64,000 nt of DNA from Bacteroides sp. (GCA_014802325.1 JAAVCK010000010.1:1-64000), one strand, 5' to 3'; counted from the first letter of the stretch, positions 24,624 to 33,430 are shown. Numbers and translations are program-made. Notes: generated from the letters alone by a model not told the origin.

Positions 24624-26987
24624 ATGAAAATCTCATACTCTATGATGGCTCTGGCGGCTCTGCTTTGGGGTGCCGGTCAAGCCGCGGCTTATACTGTGAC
24701 TACTCCTGCCGGTCAGACGGTGGACGTAACGTTTATGAACGATAACATACTGCGTGTGACTTCGCTGCATGCGGGTCAGGCAGCGGCTGCTCCGACTGCG
24801 GCCGTGATGAAGCCTGAAGCGGTGGACGTCACTGTGACCGATGGTCCGATAGTGACGCTGACCTCGCCGTCGGGGCTATCGGCTACGGTAGACAAATCGA
24901 GCGGTGCGGTAAATATATCAAGCGGCGGCGCGCGGATGGTCTACGACGCGGGAGTGCGCACCACCGATGCCGACGGCCATCAGTCGCTATCGCTGGCTTA
25001 TCTTGGCAAAGGCACATTCTACGGTGCCGGAGAGCGAGGCCACAGTGTGAACCTCGAAGGCGACACGCTCGTGATGTATAACAGGCAGAACTACGGCTAC
25101 ACCGCCGGCGATCCGCGCATCTCGCAGATGAACATCACCATGCCGCTGTTTGTGGCCAAGGCGGGATATGCCATAGTGTTTGACGACTACGCAGCCGCCA
25201 CCATGGTAATGGGTAATCCTATAGTCTATACCACCGAGTCAAGCGAACCGGTGACCTATTATTACATCGACGGCCACGGCAGTCTGCCCGAAGTGTCGCA
25301 TCTGCTCACCGAACTTGTGGGTCGCCAGGACCTCCCGCCGCTGTGGGCGCTGGGCTACATCACTTCAAAATACGGCTATCATGACCGCCGCGAGACCACG
25401 GGTGTGATCGACACCCTGCGCCGCGAGGGCTATCCGGTCGACGGTGTGGTGCTTGATCTCTATTGGTATGGCAAGGAGCAGGATATGGGTCGTCTTGACT
25501 GGGATCCGGTGCAGTGGCCCGACCATAGCCGCATGCTCGCCGACCTTAAGAAGCGTGGCGTGAATACCGTGGCGATATCGCAGCCCTACGTGCTTCGCAA
25601 CGGTCGCGGAGTGGATAATTACAATGAACTGCGCGATGGCGGCATGCTGCTCCGCGACACCACCGGCGCTCCGCAGGAGGTGAAGATATGGGTAGGCGAA
25701 GGCGGAATGCTCGACGTATCTAATCCCGACACACGAGCATGGCTACGCGACCGTTACCGCCGTCTGACCGACGAGGGTATCACCGGATGGTGGGGTGACC
25801 TGGGCGAGCCCGAGGTGCATCCCGAGACGGGCGTGCACCACAACGGTCTGCCCACACGGCTCTATCACAATCTCTACGGTAACGACTGGAGTGCGATCAT
25901 TTACGATCTTTTCGCCGAGGAATATCCTGACACCCGACTGATGACGATGATGCGCGGCGGCACTACGGGTCTGCAACGCTACAGCGTGTTCCCGTGGTCG
26001 ACCGACGTGAGCCGCTCATGGGGAGGTCTGCAACCGCAGATAACGATAATGCTCAATTCCGGTCTGAGCGGCCTGGGCTACATGGGCCACGACGTAGGCG
26101 GATTTGCCATCGATCCCGCGGCACCTTACGATCCCGAACTTTATGTGCGCTGGCTCCAGCTCGGCACATTCTCGCCCATACTCCGCACTCACGCTCAGGC
26201 CACGGCCGAGCCTTATCACTATCCTCAGCAGCGCGACATCATACGTCCGCTCATACTGGAGCGCTACCGCTGGCTACCCTACAACTACACGCTTGCCTAC
26301 CGTAACTCGCTCTTCGGCGAACCACTGGTGCAACCCATAGGCTACTACGACGATGAGTCGCTGCCGGCATCGCCCGACGTGACTGACCAATACCTCTGGG
26401 GCCGCGACGTGATGATAGCGCCCGTGCTCACTCAGGGGGCCACTTCGCGCGAGGTAGTCTTCCCGCAGGGCAAGTGGGTCGACATGCGCAGTCCCGCTGC
26501 TGTATATGCAGGAGGCACCACCGCCACTGTCGACGCGCCGCTCGAAGTGCTTCCGATGTTTGCCCGCGCCGGTGCTATAATCCCGATGGCCGACTACAAG
26601 ATGGACAACACCACGCAGTACCGCACCGACACATATACCCTCAACGTGTATCCTGTAGAAGGCGAGAGCGGCAGCTACACGCTCTATGAAGACGATCTGA
26701 CCTCGCGCTCAGCCATCGCCGCGGGCCGATATGCCGCAGTGGATATGACCGACTCCATGACCGACGGCAAAGTCACATTCACGGCAAAGTTCTCAGGCTC
26801 CTACCCCGGCCTTAAGCCGGTGAAAAAACTCACTGTGAAGTTTCACGGCATAGACACAGCTCCGGCAGCTGTGACTGTCGACGGCAAGACACTTCGCGGA
26901 AAAGCAGTGAAATACACCCCCGAAGATGGTATTCTTACCATTACTACCGACTGGAATATCTCAAATGGACTAAAAATTGAATTTTGA
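24624..26987 (+). CDS. Glycoside hydrolase family 31 (alpha-glucosidase/xylosidase type)
   Basis: 787 aa with a signal peptide (cut near AQAAA or AAAYT), so exported to the periplasm or surface. N-terminal beta-sandwich, then a TIM barrel from about residue 235 (LPPLWALGYITSKYGYHDR). The likely nucleophile is in GWWGDLGEPEV and the acid/base Asp in FPWSTDVSRSWGG. After the barrel come two beta domains (VFPQGKWVDM, then a DUF5110-like C-terminus). Substrate is not deducible: GH31 covers alpha-glucosides, xylosides and transglycosylation. It is not beside SusC/D genes. Confidence 0.92.
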   Translation: MKISYSMMALAALLWGAGQAAAYTVTTPAGQTVDVTFMNDNILRVTSLHAGQAAAAPTAAVMKPEAVDVTVTDGPIVTLTSPSGLSATVDKSSGAVNISSGGARMVYDAGVRTTDADGHQSLSLAYLGKGTFYGAGERGHSVNLEGDTLVMYNRQNYGYTAGDPRISQMNITMPLFVAKAGYAIVFDDYAAATMVMGNPIVYTTESSEPVTYYYIDGHGSLPEVSHLLTELVGRQDLPPLWALGYITSKYGYHDRRETTGVIDTLRREGYPVDGVVLDLYWYGKEQDMGRLDWDPVQWPDHSRMLADLKKRGVNTVAISQPYVLRNGRGVDNYNELRDGGMLLRDTTGAPQEVKIWVGEGGMLDVSNPDTRAWLRDRYRRLTDEGITGWWGDLGEPEVHPETGVHHNGLPTRLYHNLYGNDWSAIIYDLFAEEYPDTRLMTMMRGGTTGLQRYSVFPWSTDVSRSWGGLQPQITIMLNSGLSGLGYMGHDVGGFAIDPAAPYDPELYVRWLQLGTFSPILRTHAQATAEPYHYPQQRDIIRPLILERYRWLPYNYTLAYRNSLFGEPLVQPIGYYDDESLPASPDVTDQYLWGRDVMIAPVLTQGATSREVVFPQGKWVDMRSPAAVYAGGTTATVDAPLEVLPMFARAGAIIPMADYKMDNTTQYRTDTYTLNVYPVEGESGSYTLYEDDLTSRSAIAAGRYAAVDMTDSMTDGKVTFTAKFSGSYPGLKPVKKLTVKFHGIDTAPAAVTVDGKTLRGKAVKYTPEDGILTITTDWNISNGLKIEF

Positions 26988-27068
26988 GTGAACCATCGGG
27001 CCTTGTTACGGGTTATAAAGGTGAAAAGAAATAAAACAGTTATTACCCTTACATAACAAGACACAAAA

Positions 27069-27650
27069 ATGGCGACAAAATCAATCAAAGGAACTAAGAC
27101 CGAACAGAATCTTCTCGCAGCTTTCGCGGGTGAAAGCCAAGCACGCACACGCTACACTCTCTTTGCCAAAAAGGCCAAGGAAGAAGGCTACGAGCAGATA
27201 GCACATATATTCAAGATCACCGCCGAGCAGGAGCTCGCCCACGCCACCGCATTCTTCAGCCGTCTGGAGGGAGGAATGGTGGAAATCAAGGCAGCCTATC
27301 CCGCCGGAGTGGTGGCCGACACTCTCACCAACCTGCGCGAGGCCGCAGCCGGCGAGCGCGAGGAGTGGAGCGCTCTTTACTCTGACTTCGCCGGCGTGGC
27401 AGCTGAGGAAGGCTTCCCCGAAATCGCAGCCCTCTTCCGCAACGTAGCCAAGGTGGAAGTGGTACATGAAGACCGCTACAACCGTCTGGTAAAGCGCCTG
27501 GAGTCAGGCACCGAATTCTCGGTCGACGAAGATATAGAGTGGCAGTGCACCCACTGCGGATTTGTCTACACCGGCAAGACCGCGCCCAAGAAATGCCCCG
27601 TATGCGGCATGCCTCAGGGATTTTTCGAGCGCAAGGCCGAAAACTATTGA
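27069..27650 (+). CDS. Rubrerythrin
   Basis: 193 aa. N-terminal ferritin-like di-iron domain with the conserved TEQNLLAAFAGESQARTRY and EQELAHATAF, and a C-terminal rubredoxin-type zinc ribbon/iron site QCTHCGFVYTG...CPVCGMPQG. It acts as a peroxidase that removes H2O2 in anaerobes, which fits an anaerobic host. It lies 81 bp after GH31 and is followed by a strong hairpin. Confidence 0.96.
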   Translation: MATKSIKGTKTEQNLLAAFAGESQARTRYTLFAKKAKEEGYEQIAHIFKITAEQELAHATAFFSRLEGGMVEIKAAYPAGVVADTLTNLREAAAGEREEWSALYSDFAGVAAEEGFPEIAALFRNVAKVEVVHEDRYNRLVKRLESGTEFSVDEDIEWQCTHCGFVYTGKTAPKKCPVCGMPQGFFERKAENY

Positions 27651-27677
27651 TAAGCAGCGATTATCCTTATATTCCCG

Positions 27678-27722
27678 AGCAACCGGAGCAGGAGAGCAAA
27701 AGCTCCTGCACCGGTTGCTTAA
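27678..27722 (+). terminator. Strong hairpin after rubrerythrin
   Basis: GCAACCGG.AGCAGGAG pairs with CTCCTGC.CCGGTTGC around AGCAAAAG. It is followed by TTAACTT rather than a U-tract, so it may terminate weakly or only stabilise the rubrerythrin mRNA. Confidence 0.6.
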
Positions 27723-27745
27723 CTTATCCACGAATCCATCATCTT

Positions 27746-28360
27746 ATGCCCTCTATCAACTCACTACTCTTCAATATCAGCATGTCTTCCGGTATCACTC
27801 CCGAAGCCGGCTCGCTGCTCGTGGCCGAACCGTTTCTGGCCGAACCGTTTTTTCACCACGGTGTAGTGCTGCTGATCGACACTGACGAGGAGACTGACCA
27901 CACCGCCATGGGGGTGGTGCTGAATCTGCCTATCGGAGCCACACTCCACGATGCGCTGCCCGACTGCGGACGCGCCGCCCGCGATGTGCCTCTGTATTGC
28001 GGAGGCCCGTTGTCGCATGACCGTCTTTACTTCATCCATCGGCTCGGTCCGCTTATTCCCGACAGCCGTCTGCTAAGAGATGACCTCTACGTGGGAGGCG
28101 ACTTTGAAGCCGTGATGGAATACATAGAGCAGGGAGGCCGGGTAGACGGGATGATACGGTTTTTCGTAGGCTACAGCGGATGGAGCCGCGGCCAGCTCGA
28201 CGAAGAGATCAGCAGCGGAGTGTGGGCCGTGGCATCGTGGAAAGATCCGCGCGAAATTCTCACCGGCTCTGACAACGCTTTCTGGCATCGCTGCGTGCGT
28301 TCACTCGGTACCCATTACCGCGGCTGGCTCTACCATCCCCGCGACCTCCACTCCAACTGA
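27746..28360 (+). CDS. YqgE/AlgH family protein
   Basis: 204 aa from the ATG at 27746; MSSGITPE at 27782 is an alternative start. Family blocks are GSLLVAEPFLAEPFFHHGVVLL, TAMGVVLNLPIG, LYCGGPLSHDRLYFIHRLG and VGYSGWSRGQLDEEI. The fold is known in AlgH, but the biochemical role is uncertain. The track ORF starting at 27539 runs through the rubrerythrin gene and its hairpin and is rejected as the start. Confidence 0.92.
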   Translation: MPSINSLLFNISMSSGITPEAGSLLVAEPFLAEPFFHHGVVLLIDTDEETDHTAMGVVLNLPIGATLHDALPDCGRAARDVPLYCGGPLSHDRLYFIHRLGPLIPDSRLLRDDLYVGGDFEAVMEYIEQGGRVDGMIRFFVGYSGWSRGQLDEEISSGVWAVASWKDPREILTGSDNAFWHRCVRSLGTHYRGWLYHPRDLHSN

Positions 28361-28391
28361 CCATCGATCCGATCCACTCCCTTCGATCGGA

Positions 28392-28706
28392 ATAAACTCA
28401 TGAGGCTGTGTCAAAATAAAAAAAGAATGCCCGCAGGGCATTGAGTTAATCGTAACCGGCGCCGCCGTAGCTATGCGGAGGCGTCGCCGGTTATTGGGTT
28501 GTTAACTTTGGCGTCCGTCAGGCCGCCGATTATATAACTTATTGAGTTTTATTCGGCGGCCTATCGGACGCCTTTTTGGTTTCGGCATTTAACCCCGGGG
28601 CGCCTACGCAGAGCTTCGGCGACCCGGGTTACGATTAAGTCAGCGTCCGACGGACGCTTATAGCTGCTTTGAAAAAGTCTATTTCGACACAGCCTCACGA
28701 GTTTAT
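28392..28706. mobile_element. MITE-like repeat, copy B (most complete)
   Basis: 315 bp without an ORF. The ends are inverted repeats: GAGGCTGTGTCRAAATA at both ends with one mismatch, extending outward as ATAAACTCRT for 27 bp in total. Inside is a series of hairpins: AATGCCC/GGGCATT, AACCGGCG/CGCCGGTT, GGCGTCCG/CGGACGCC, CCCCGGG...CCCGGG and AGCGTCC/GGACGCT. Two further relatives lie at 24203 and 48032. Termini beginning with GGCTGTGTCAAAA resemble those of DDE-transposase IS elements, so a non-autonomous element is the simplest reading. Confidence 0.82.
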
Positions 28707-28755
28707 CAGGATACAACCGCGGAGGCGGTGGGTCACATAGCGCTACGGTCGGAAA

Positions 28756-28980
28756 TCACTTGGACTTATTGTAATTTTTTATAGCAGCTTCTACGCCCGC
28801 GGCAGTTGCTTCCAGGCCACGCTCGGCGATCTTACCGGCAGCTTTCACACCTTTTCCTACAGCATTTACTCCGGCATTTAGCGCGTCGTCAATAGTATTT
28901 CCTACCTTCTTACCAATCTCCGATTCGCCGATAGCTTCAGCTACTTTGTGAACTGCTGCATGAATCAATAAATGTAACAT
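28756..28980 (-). CDS. Small helical protein, function unknown
   Basis: 74 aa. Entirely helical and amphipathic with regular A/G spacing (VGNTIDDALNAGVNAVGKGVKAAGKIAERGL), reminiscent of apolipoprotein- or CsbD-like small stress proteins, though no family is recognised. The N-terminus MLHLLIHAAVHKVAEAIG is weakly hydrophobic. The gene lies between MITE copy B and the candidate structured RNA at 29055-29412. It is probably real given its composition, but start and function are uncertain. Confidence 0.5.
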   Translation of the reverse strand: MLHLLIHAAVHKVAEAIGESEIGKKVGNTIDDALNAGVNAVGKGVKAAGKIAERGLEATAAGVEAAIKNYNKSK

Positions 28981-29054
28981 TTCGATATATGTGTTGTTAT
29001 ATTTGCCTACGGCAAGTCTCTGACCTCGGCAGTAAAAATGATATTATAACTGCA

Positions 29055-29092
29055 CAAGAAAAGGCGTAAAGGAGACTTACTCGCTTTACACC
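29055..29092 (-). terminator. Terminator of the candidate RNA
   Basis: On the minus strand GGTGTAAAG pairs with CTTTACGCC around an 11-13-nt loop, followed by TTTTCTTG. Confidence 0.6.
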
Positions 29093-29412
29093 CGTTATCA
29101 GGTATCGCCAAACACCTTGCAGAAGGTGCAAAGCAGAAGAAAATACAACCGTTACGCCGTCTCGTATCTGAGGTAAGTCAGAATCCGTTACGGGTACTCT
29201 CCTATCTTTCACTATAATATAAAAAGCCTTTATGCAGTACACCCTGGTCGGGTATACAACATCTTGACTCTTTTCCATTTAGTGAAAAAGAGGAGCCTAG
29301 ATTGCAATATCCTTCTGCGAATTTTGGCGATTTCGATAACAGGACAAGCAACTTTAGCCTTATCTTGTGGATAATGTAGTCTGATTGACTTTGTTATCCG
29401 GAAACAAAACTA
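29055..29412 (-). ncRNA. Candidate structured RNA of about 340 nt
   Basis: A minus-strand TAGTTTTG box (29405-29412) is followed by serial local hairpins: GGATAA/TTATCC at the 5' end, CTCTTTT/AAAAGAG, ACCC/GGGT, CTGA/TCAG, CACCTT/AAGGTG with a 4-nt loop, and the terminator stem. The 93-aa ORF within (28997-29278) runs through these hairpins and the terminator and shows no family signature, so RNA is preferred over protein. It lacks recognisable tmRNA, RNase P or SRP core motifs. Confidence 0.4.
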
Positions 29413-29492
29413 CGAAATTTTTTGCAATCTTTGCTCTGTAAAGTTGTATTTTCTTCAAAAATATTGTTGATGAATGAGTAATAGTCCTCCTC

Positions 29493-30698
29493 TTACCCCT
29501 CAAGTAGGAAATCCCTGAGCGACATCATCTTTATTCCTTCGTAGGTATTCGGAGTGGAATTATGGAGTGTAACGATGATTTTTTCATAGTTATCCGATAT
29601 CTCCAGCAGGTTTCCGAATTCGCGCTCAGCCGTTGCTGTATTGTCTACGTTAACGGCCACTTGAATATATCGACGTTCACCGTCACGCTCTGCTACAAAA
29701 TCAATTTCACGACCTTTAGACATAACTCCCACCTTAACGTCAAAACCATCGCTCAATAGCTTGTTATATACTGCATTTTCAAGGATGCCCGAGATATCCG
29801 TCGGGCGATAACCTACGATGGAGTTGCGTATGCCCAGATCTTCAAAATAATACTTCTCGCCGATTTCAAAAAATTTTTTACCTTCTATATCCCATCTTTG
29901 AGCTTTGTTTACCAAATAGGCATCGCATATATAGTCAGCATACGTCTGTACACTGGCTACCGTTCCGCCTATCCGTTGCGATTTAAGATAGTCGGCTATA
30001 CGTTTAGCCGTGAACAGCTGCCCTATATTGTCAGCGAGATACATAAGCATACGTTGGAGGAAATCGGTATTGCGCAGCGAGTGGCGGCTCACGATATCGC
30101 GGTAGACGAGAGCATCAGTGATACCTGTGAGATATTCCCCCCAGGTTTCGCGTGATGGTAGATTTCTGAGAAACGGCATTCCTCCGTAGCGGAGGTAAGT
30201 GTTGACGGCATCATCGCTATCCTCTACACTGTGAAATTCAAGAAATTCAGTATATGATAGTGGATGTATTCTGAATTCAATGTTCCTGCCGGCCAGTCGG
30301 GATGCTATTTCCGACGATAGCATCGTCGAGTTACTTCCCGTGACATATATGTCATTATTGTTGTCGAGATTAATTGAGCGCAACACCCTTTCAAATCCCT
30401 CAACTTCCTGGACCTCGTCTATGAAGATAAAATTAGGCCGCGAAGCTGAAAGTCGGCAGGCTATCTCTTTGTTGAGGCTTTCGGCATCGGTGATATGCGA
30501 GAATGCATAGTCTTCAAGGTTTATTATGATAAAATTGCCGTCAATGCCTTTTTTTCGTATTTCCTCCTCAATAGCCCGTAATATGTAACTCTTTCCCACG
30601 CGGCGCTGGCCGGTGAGAACTTTTATAAGACCTTTGCCCACATAAGGCATTATCTTATCAAGATAGTGGTGTCGGGGAATTATTTCAGAAATTTTCAT
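29493..30698 (-). CDS. AAA ATPase with C-terminal DUF4143 nuclease-like domain (first copy)
   Basis: 401 aa from the ATG at 30698 (MKISEIIPRHHYL). Walker A GQRRVGKSYIL near residue 32, Walker B NFIFIDEVQEVEG near 90, and VTGSNSTMLSSEIASRLAGR as the sensor region. The C-terminal domain has GREIDFVAERDGERRYIQVAV, the PD-(D/E)XK-like site of DUF4143, but Q stands where a catalytic K is often found, so nuclease activity is doubtful. The start codon lies inside a palindrome that recurs twice upstream. More AT-rich than neighbouring rnhA. This family is often multicopy in Bacteroidota; its cellular role is unsettled. Confidence 0.85.
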   Translation of the reverse strand: MKISEIIPRHHYLDKIMPYVGKGLIKVLTGQRRVGKSYILRAIEEEIRKKGIDGNFIIINLEDYAFSHITDAESLNKEIACRLSASRPNFIFIDEVQEVEGFERVLRSINLDNNNDIYVTGSNSTMLSSEIASRLAGRNIEFRIHPLSYTEFLEFHSVEDSDDAVNTYLRYGGMPFLRNLPSRETWGEYLTGITDALVYRDIVSRHSLRNTDFLQRMLMYLADNIGQLFTAKRIADYLKSQRIGGTVASVQTYADYICDAYLVNKAQRWDIEGKKFFEIGEKYYFEDLGIRNSIVGYRPTDISGILENAVYNKLLSDGFDVKVGVMSKGREIDFVAERDGERRYIQVAVNVDNTATAEREFGNLLEISDNYEKIIVTLHNSTPNTYEGIKMMSLRDFLLEG

Positions 30699-30792
30699 TA
30701 TAATTGAAGCTTTCTGCAAAAATAGTAAAAGTTTCAATTATAATGAAAACTTTTATTGATATCTGCAAGAGTTTTCAGTATAATGAAAACTT
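30690..30792. promoter_or_regulatory. Three palindromes around the ATPase-1 promoter and start codon
   Basis: Palindromes centred near 30702, 30740 and 30781 share the core TTTCATTATAATTGAAA or its variant AGTTTTCA-TTATAC-TGAAAACT, spaced about 38-41 bp. A minus-strand TATTTTTG -7 box (30717-30724) lies between the first two. The palindrome nearest the gene contains its ATG, and the second covers the spacer/-33 region. This layout suits autoregulation by the encoded ATPase or a partner. Confidence 0.7.
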
Positions 30793-30797
30793 TCCTC

Positions 30798-31442
30798 TCA
30801 TTTCCTGCCGAAATCAGCGGGTATTTCGCCCCACTCGTCGGTATTCCATTTTATGATAGGATTCTGCACCGGGTGAGTATCCATCCACGCAATAGCGCGG
30901 GCGAGTATGGAGCGTATCGGTTCGTTTTCGGGCGTGGGAGTAAGTGTGGTCTTGACTTTGCGGTGGCGCAGCCACGACTGAGCCGTGACCGAATCGGAAT
31001 AAATCGGTATATCAGGGCGGCCTTTACGCGCACACAGAGCCAGCGCGTGGATCAGAGCGCAGAACTCGCCAATATTGTTTGTGCCCCCGGCAAGAGGCCC
31101 TACATGAAAAAGTTGCTGTCCGGTGCGCACCCACACACCGCGATACTCCACCGGCCCGGGATTACGCGAGCATGCGGCATCCACGGCTATGGCATCGAGT
31201 TTTATCTCCGGAATAGCGGCATAGTTCACTACGGGAGCCGAGTGAGTGGCAATATTACGTATCATATCGATCTGTGCAGCAGGATCGCCACGATAGGCAG
31301 CCACAGCCTCATCAGCAGAATTGAAACTCTTGAATTTGGCGCCGGGATAGCCGGTGACCTGAAGCTGACATTCCTCCCAGGAGTCAAACACCCCGGTGGC
31401 AAACCCTTCCCACACTACGTAGTACTTCTTTTTTGTAGCCAT
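30798..31442 (-). CDS. rnhA: Ribonuclease HI with N-terminal viroplasmin domain
   Basis: 214 aa. N-terminal caulimovirus-viroplasmin-type domain (YYVVWEGFATGVFDSWEECQ, residues 7-50) joined to an RNase H domain: VDAACSRNPGPVEYRGV, NNIGEFCALIHAL (Glu), IYSDSVTAQSW (Asp) and KWNTDEWGEIPADFGR at the C-terminus. It degrades RNA in RNA-DNA hybrids. It is 99 bp from the start of the ATPase gene and convergent with nothing; ald lies 19 bp upstream in the same direction. Confidence 0.93.
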   Translation of the reverse strand: MATKKKYYVVWEGFATGVFDSWEECQLQVTGYPGAKFKSFNSADEAVAAYRGDPAAQIDMIRNIATHSAPVVNYAAIPEIKLDAIAVDAACSRNPGPVEYRGVWVRTGQQLFHVGPLAGGTNNIGEFCALIHALALCARKGRPDIPIYSDSVTAQSWLRHRKVKTTLTPTPENEPIRSILARAIAWMDTHPVQNPIIKWNTDEWGEIPADFGRK

Positions 31443-31461
31443 ATGATGTAAGCAGTGTGCT

Positions 31462-32637
31462 TTATGACAATGTAAGGAATATCGAAATATCTACACCGGT
31501 CATGCCCGCCGCCCGAGCCACATCCTCGTTGACAGGCTTGCCGAGAAATGTGAGCACACTGCGGCGTATCTCAGGGCGCAACCTTATCACGGCATTCACG
31601 CCCTCGCTGGCATCTATGCGGTCGAGCAGCGTGAGCAGCGAGTTGCTCAAAGCCATAGCTGCGGTGCGCGCCACCGCACTTCCGGCGTTGACAAGACACA
31701 GGCGACCCTGCACACTGGTCGACGGATCACTTGCCGCCACGGCAGCAAGATCCACAGCTCTCATCGAGGGAAATGCTTTACCACCCGCCAGGTCAAACAC
31801 CACGACTCCACGCTTCATCAGGCGCACAAGGTCGTCAGACGCGTGAAAATCGGTGCATGTCACCACTACCACGTCAGCACTTCTCATGGCGCCGGCAAGC
31901 ACCTTAGGGTGAAGCACCGACGTGATCACGCCCCCACCCAGCTCCATCGAAGCGCGGCGCAGAGAGTACACGTCGTCATCAAACATTCTCACCATCGCCC
32001 CCAGTCCCAGAGCCGAACGGGCCGCTGCCACGGCCGCGATGCCCGAACCTATCACCGTGACTTCGCAGGGCACCACTCCGGCTATGCCACCGAGCAATAT
32101 ACCCTTGCCACGGCGCGGATCGGCAAGGAGCGACGAGGCAAGCGCTATCGAAGCGCGGCCATCGATTTCAGCAAGTATGTCGGCAAACGGAGTGTTGCCT
32201 TTGGCATCGGTCACCAGATCGAGAGCCAGCGAAAGCACCTTGCGGTGAAGCAATGCCTCGATTGACGCCGGACTTGACACCACGGGGTGAAGAAACGTGA
32301 GCAGCATGGCTCCGGGGCGCATCATGCCGGCATCGTGGCGCGACAGGCCCGAAGGGTATATCACCACTTCAGCCCCGAAAGCATCGCGGCGTGAACTGAT
32401 GACCGCACCGGCCTCGGCATACTGGGCGTCAGTGTAATTGATCGACGCGGCCGCACCGGCCTCCATCACCACTCTGAATCCACGCTCCACGAGCATAGCC
32501 ACAGCCTCGGGCGTCAGCGGAAATCTACGCTCCGAACCATCAAGGCATGCCGGCAGACCTATCTTCAGACGACGGCGCAGTATAGCCACCGCACACGGCT
32601 GTTCAAGCGTGACAGCCGAAAAATCCGACAGTTTCAT
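31462..32637 (-). CDS. ald: Alanine dehydrogenase / transhydrogenase-like protein
   Basis: 391 aa. The N-terminal AlaDh/PNT domain has RRFPLTPEAVAMLVERGF and the dinucleotide-binding domain has VTVIGSGIAAVAAARSALGLGAMV near residue 195. In Bacteroidota this family is annotated as alanine dehydrogenase (alanine to pyruvate and ammonia). The G-x-G-x-x-A loop is slightly unusual (GSGIAA rather than GxGxxG), so substrate assignment is moderately certain. It overlaps the end of aroK by 4 bp (ATGA), which implies coupling. Confidence 0.82.
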   Translation of the reverse strand: MKLSDFSAVTLEQPCAVAILRRRLKIGLPACLDGSERRFPLTPEAVAMLVERGFRVVMEAGAAASINYTDAQYAEAGAVISSRRDAFGAEVVIYPSGLSRHDAGMMRPGAMLLTFLHPVVSSPASIEALLHRKVLSLALDLVTDAKGNTPFADILAEIDGRASIALASSLLADPRRGKGILLGGIAGVVPCEVTVIGSGIAAVAAARSALGLGAMVRMFDDDVYSLRRASMELGGGVITSVLHPKVLAGAMRSADVVVVTCTDFHASDDLVRLMKRGVVVFDLAGGKAFPSMRAVDLAAVAASDPSTSVQGRLCLVNAGSAVARTAAMALSNSLLTLLDRIDASEGVNAVIRLRPEIRRSVLTFLGKPVNEDVARAAGMTGVDISIFLTLS

Positions 32638-33173
32638 ATCTTAGCGGGTATATTGAATTTCTTGATAAAAAGGTCGGCCGTAGCGGCCACTTCATCAGCA
32701 GTCTCAAGCAGAGAACTGTCAAACCGATTGCCGGCTTTCGCGTAGTGCTCGCGGCGGCGCTCAAGGTCGCGCTCCATCACTCGCTTCACCTCATCGTCGG
32801 GCAGCGAGGCTATGAGCGGCCGGCCGGCACGTCCTTCGAGCAGACGGCGCAGCAGGCGGTCGCGACTCGCCTCAAGCCACACTGTGACGCCCCGGCTGTT
32901 CATGAGTTCCATATTGGCAGACCGGCAGGCAGTACCGCCCCCGCATCCCACCACCACATTGTCAAGCAAAGCCACCCGCGCAAGAACTTCTGACTCAAGA
33001 CGGCGAAATTCCACCTCGCCCATCCTTGCAAAAATCTCACTCACGCTCATGCCCTGCTCCTCCACGATGAGATCGTCAAGATCTATATACGTCACACCGG
33101 CACGACTTTCGAGCGCCCGCCCTAAAGTAGTCTTGCCGCTGCACATATATCCAATGAGGAATATCGGTTTCAT
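32634..33173 (-). CDS. aroK: Shikimate kinase
   Basis: 179 aa. Phosphorylates shikimate at the 3-OH in aromatic amino-acid synthesis. P-loop GYMCSGKTTLGRALE at the N-terminus, shikimate-binding YIDLDDLIVEEQG and VVGCGGGTACRSANMELM, and lid/adenine residues LLEGRAGRPLI. Length is standard. Overlaps ald by 4 bp and starts about 110 bp from the divergent tRNA promoter. Confidence 0.95.
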   Translation of the reverse strand: MKPIFLIGYMCSGKTTLGRALESRAGVTYIDLDDLIVEEQGMSVSEIFARMGEVEFRRLESEVLARVALLDNVVVGCGGGTACRSANMELMNSRGVTVWLEASRDRLLRRLLEGRAGRPLIASLPDDEVKRVMERDLERRREHYAKAGNRFDSSLLETADEVAATADLFIKKFNIPAKI

Positions 33174-33257
33174 TTTGCAAAAATAAGCAAAAAAATCAAT
33201 AAATCAGCCCTTAAAAGCCCGCTTGGAAAAGAATCGATGCAAAAACACCTCAAAAAA

Positions 33258-33289
33258 TTTGTAGGAAACAAAATTCTTCACTACCTTTG
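33258..33289 (+). promoter_or_regulatory. tRNA-CAT promoter
   Basis: TTTG (33258-33261), 20 bp, TACCTTTG (33282-33289). Consensus match about 43 bp before the tRNA. Confidence 0.8.
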
Positions 33290-33331
33290 CATCACGAAAC
33301 CGAAGCGCGTCAATCCGACGCCGACGTTCGA

Positions 33332-33405
33332 GGTCCTATAGCTCAGTTGGTTAGAGCAACAGACTCATAATCTGTGGGTCCTAGGTTCAAGCCCTAGTGG
33401 GACCA
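33332..33405 (+). tRNA. tRNA with CAT anticodon (Met elongator or Ile2)
   Basis: Acceptor GGTCCTA/TGGGACC, D-arm GCTC/GAGC, anticodon stem CAGA/TCTG around CTCATAA, T-arm CTAGG/CCTAG with TTCAAGC. The CAT anticodon can be elongator Met or lysidine-modified Ile2; the elements separating them are not decisive by eye. No CCA is encoded. Confidence 0.92.
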
Positions 33406-33430
33406 CACAATGCGAAAGCAAATTCGCGGA

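Noticed and set aside
27539-27745. N-terminal extension of the YqgE ORF
   Set aside because: Overlaps rubrerythrin in another frame and its hairpin; family similarity starts after 27746.
28997-29278. 93-aa minus-strand ORF
   Set aside because: Overlaps several hairpins and a terminator; a structured RNA explains the region better, though coding is not fully excluded.
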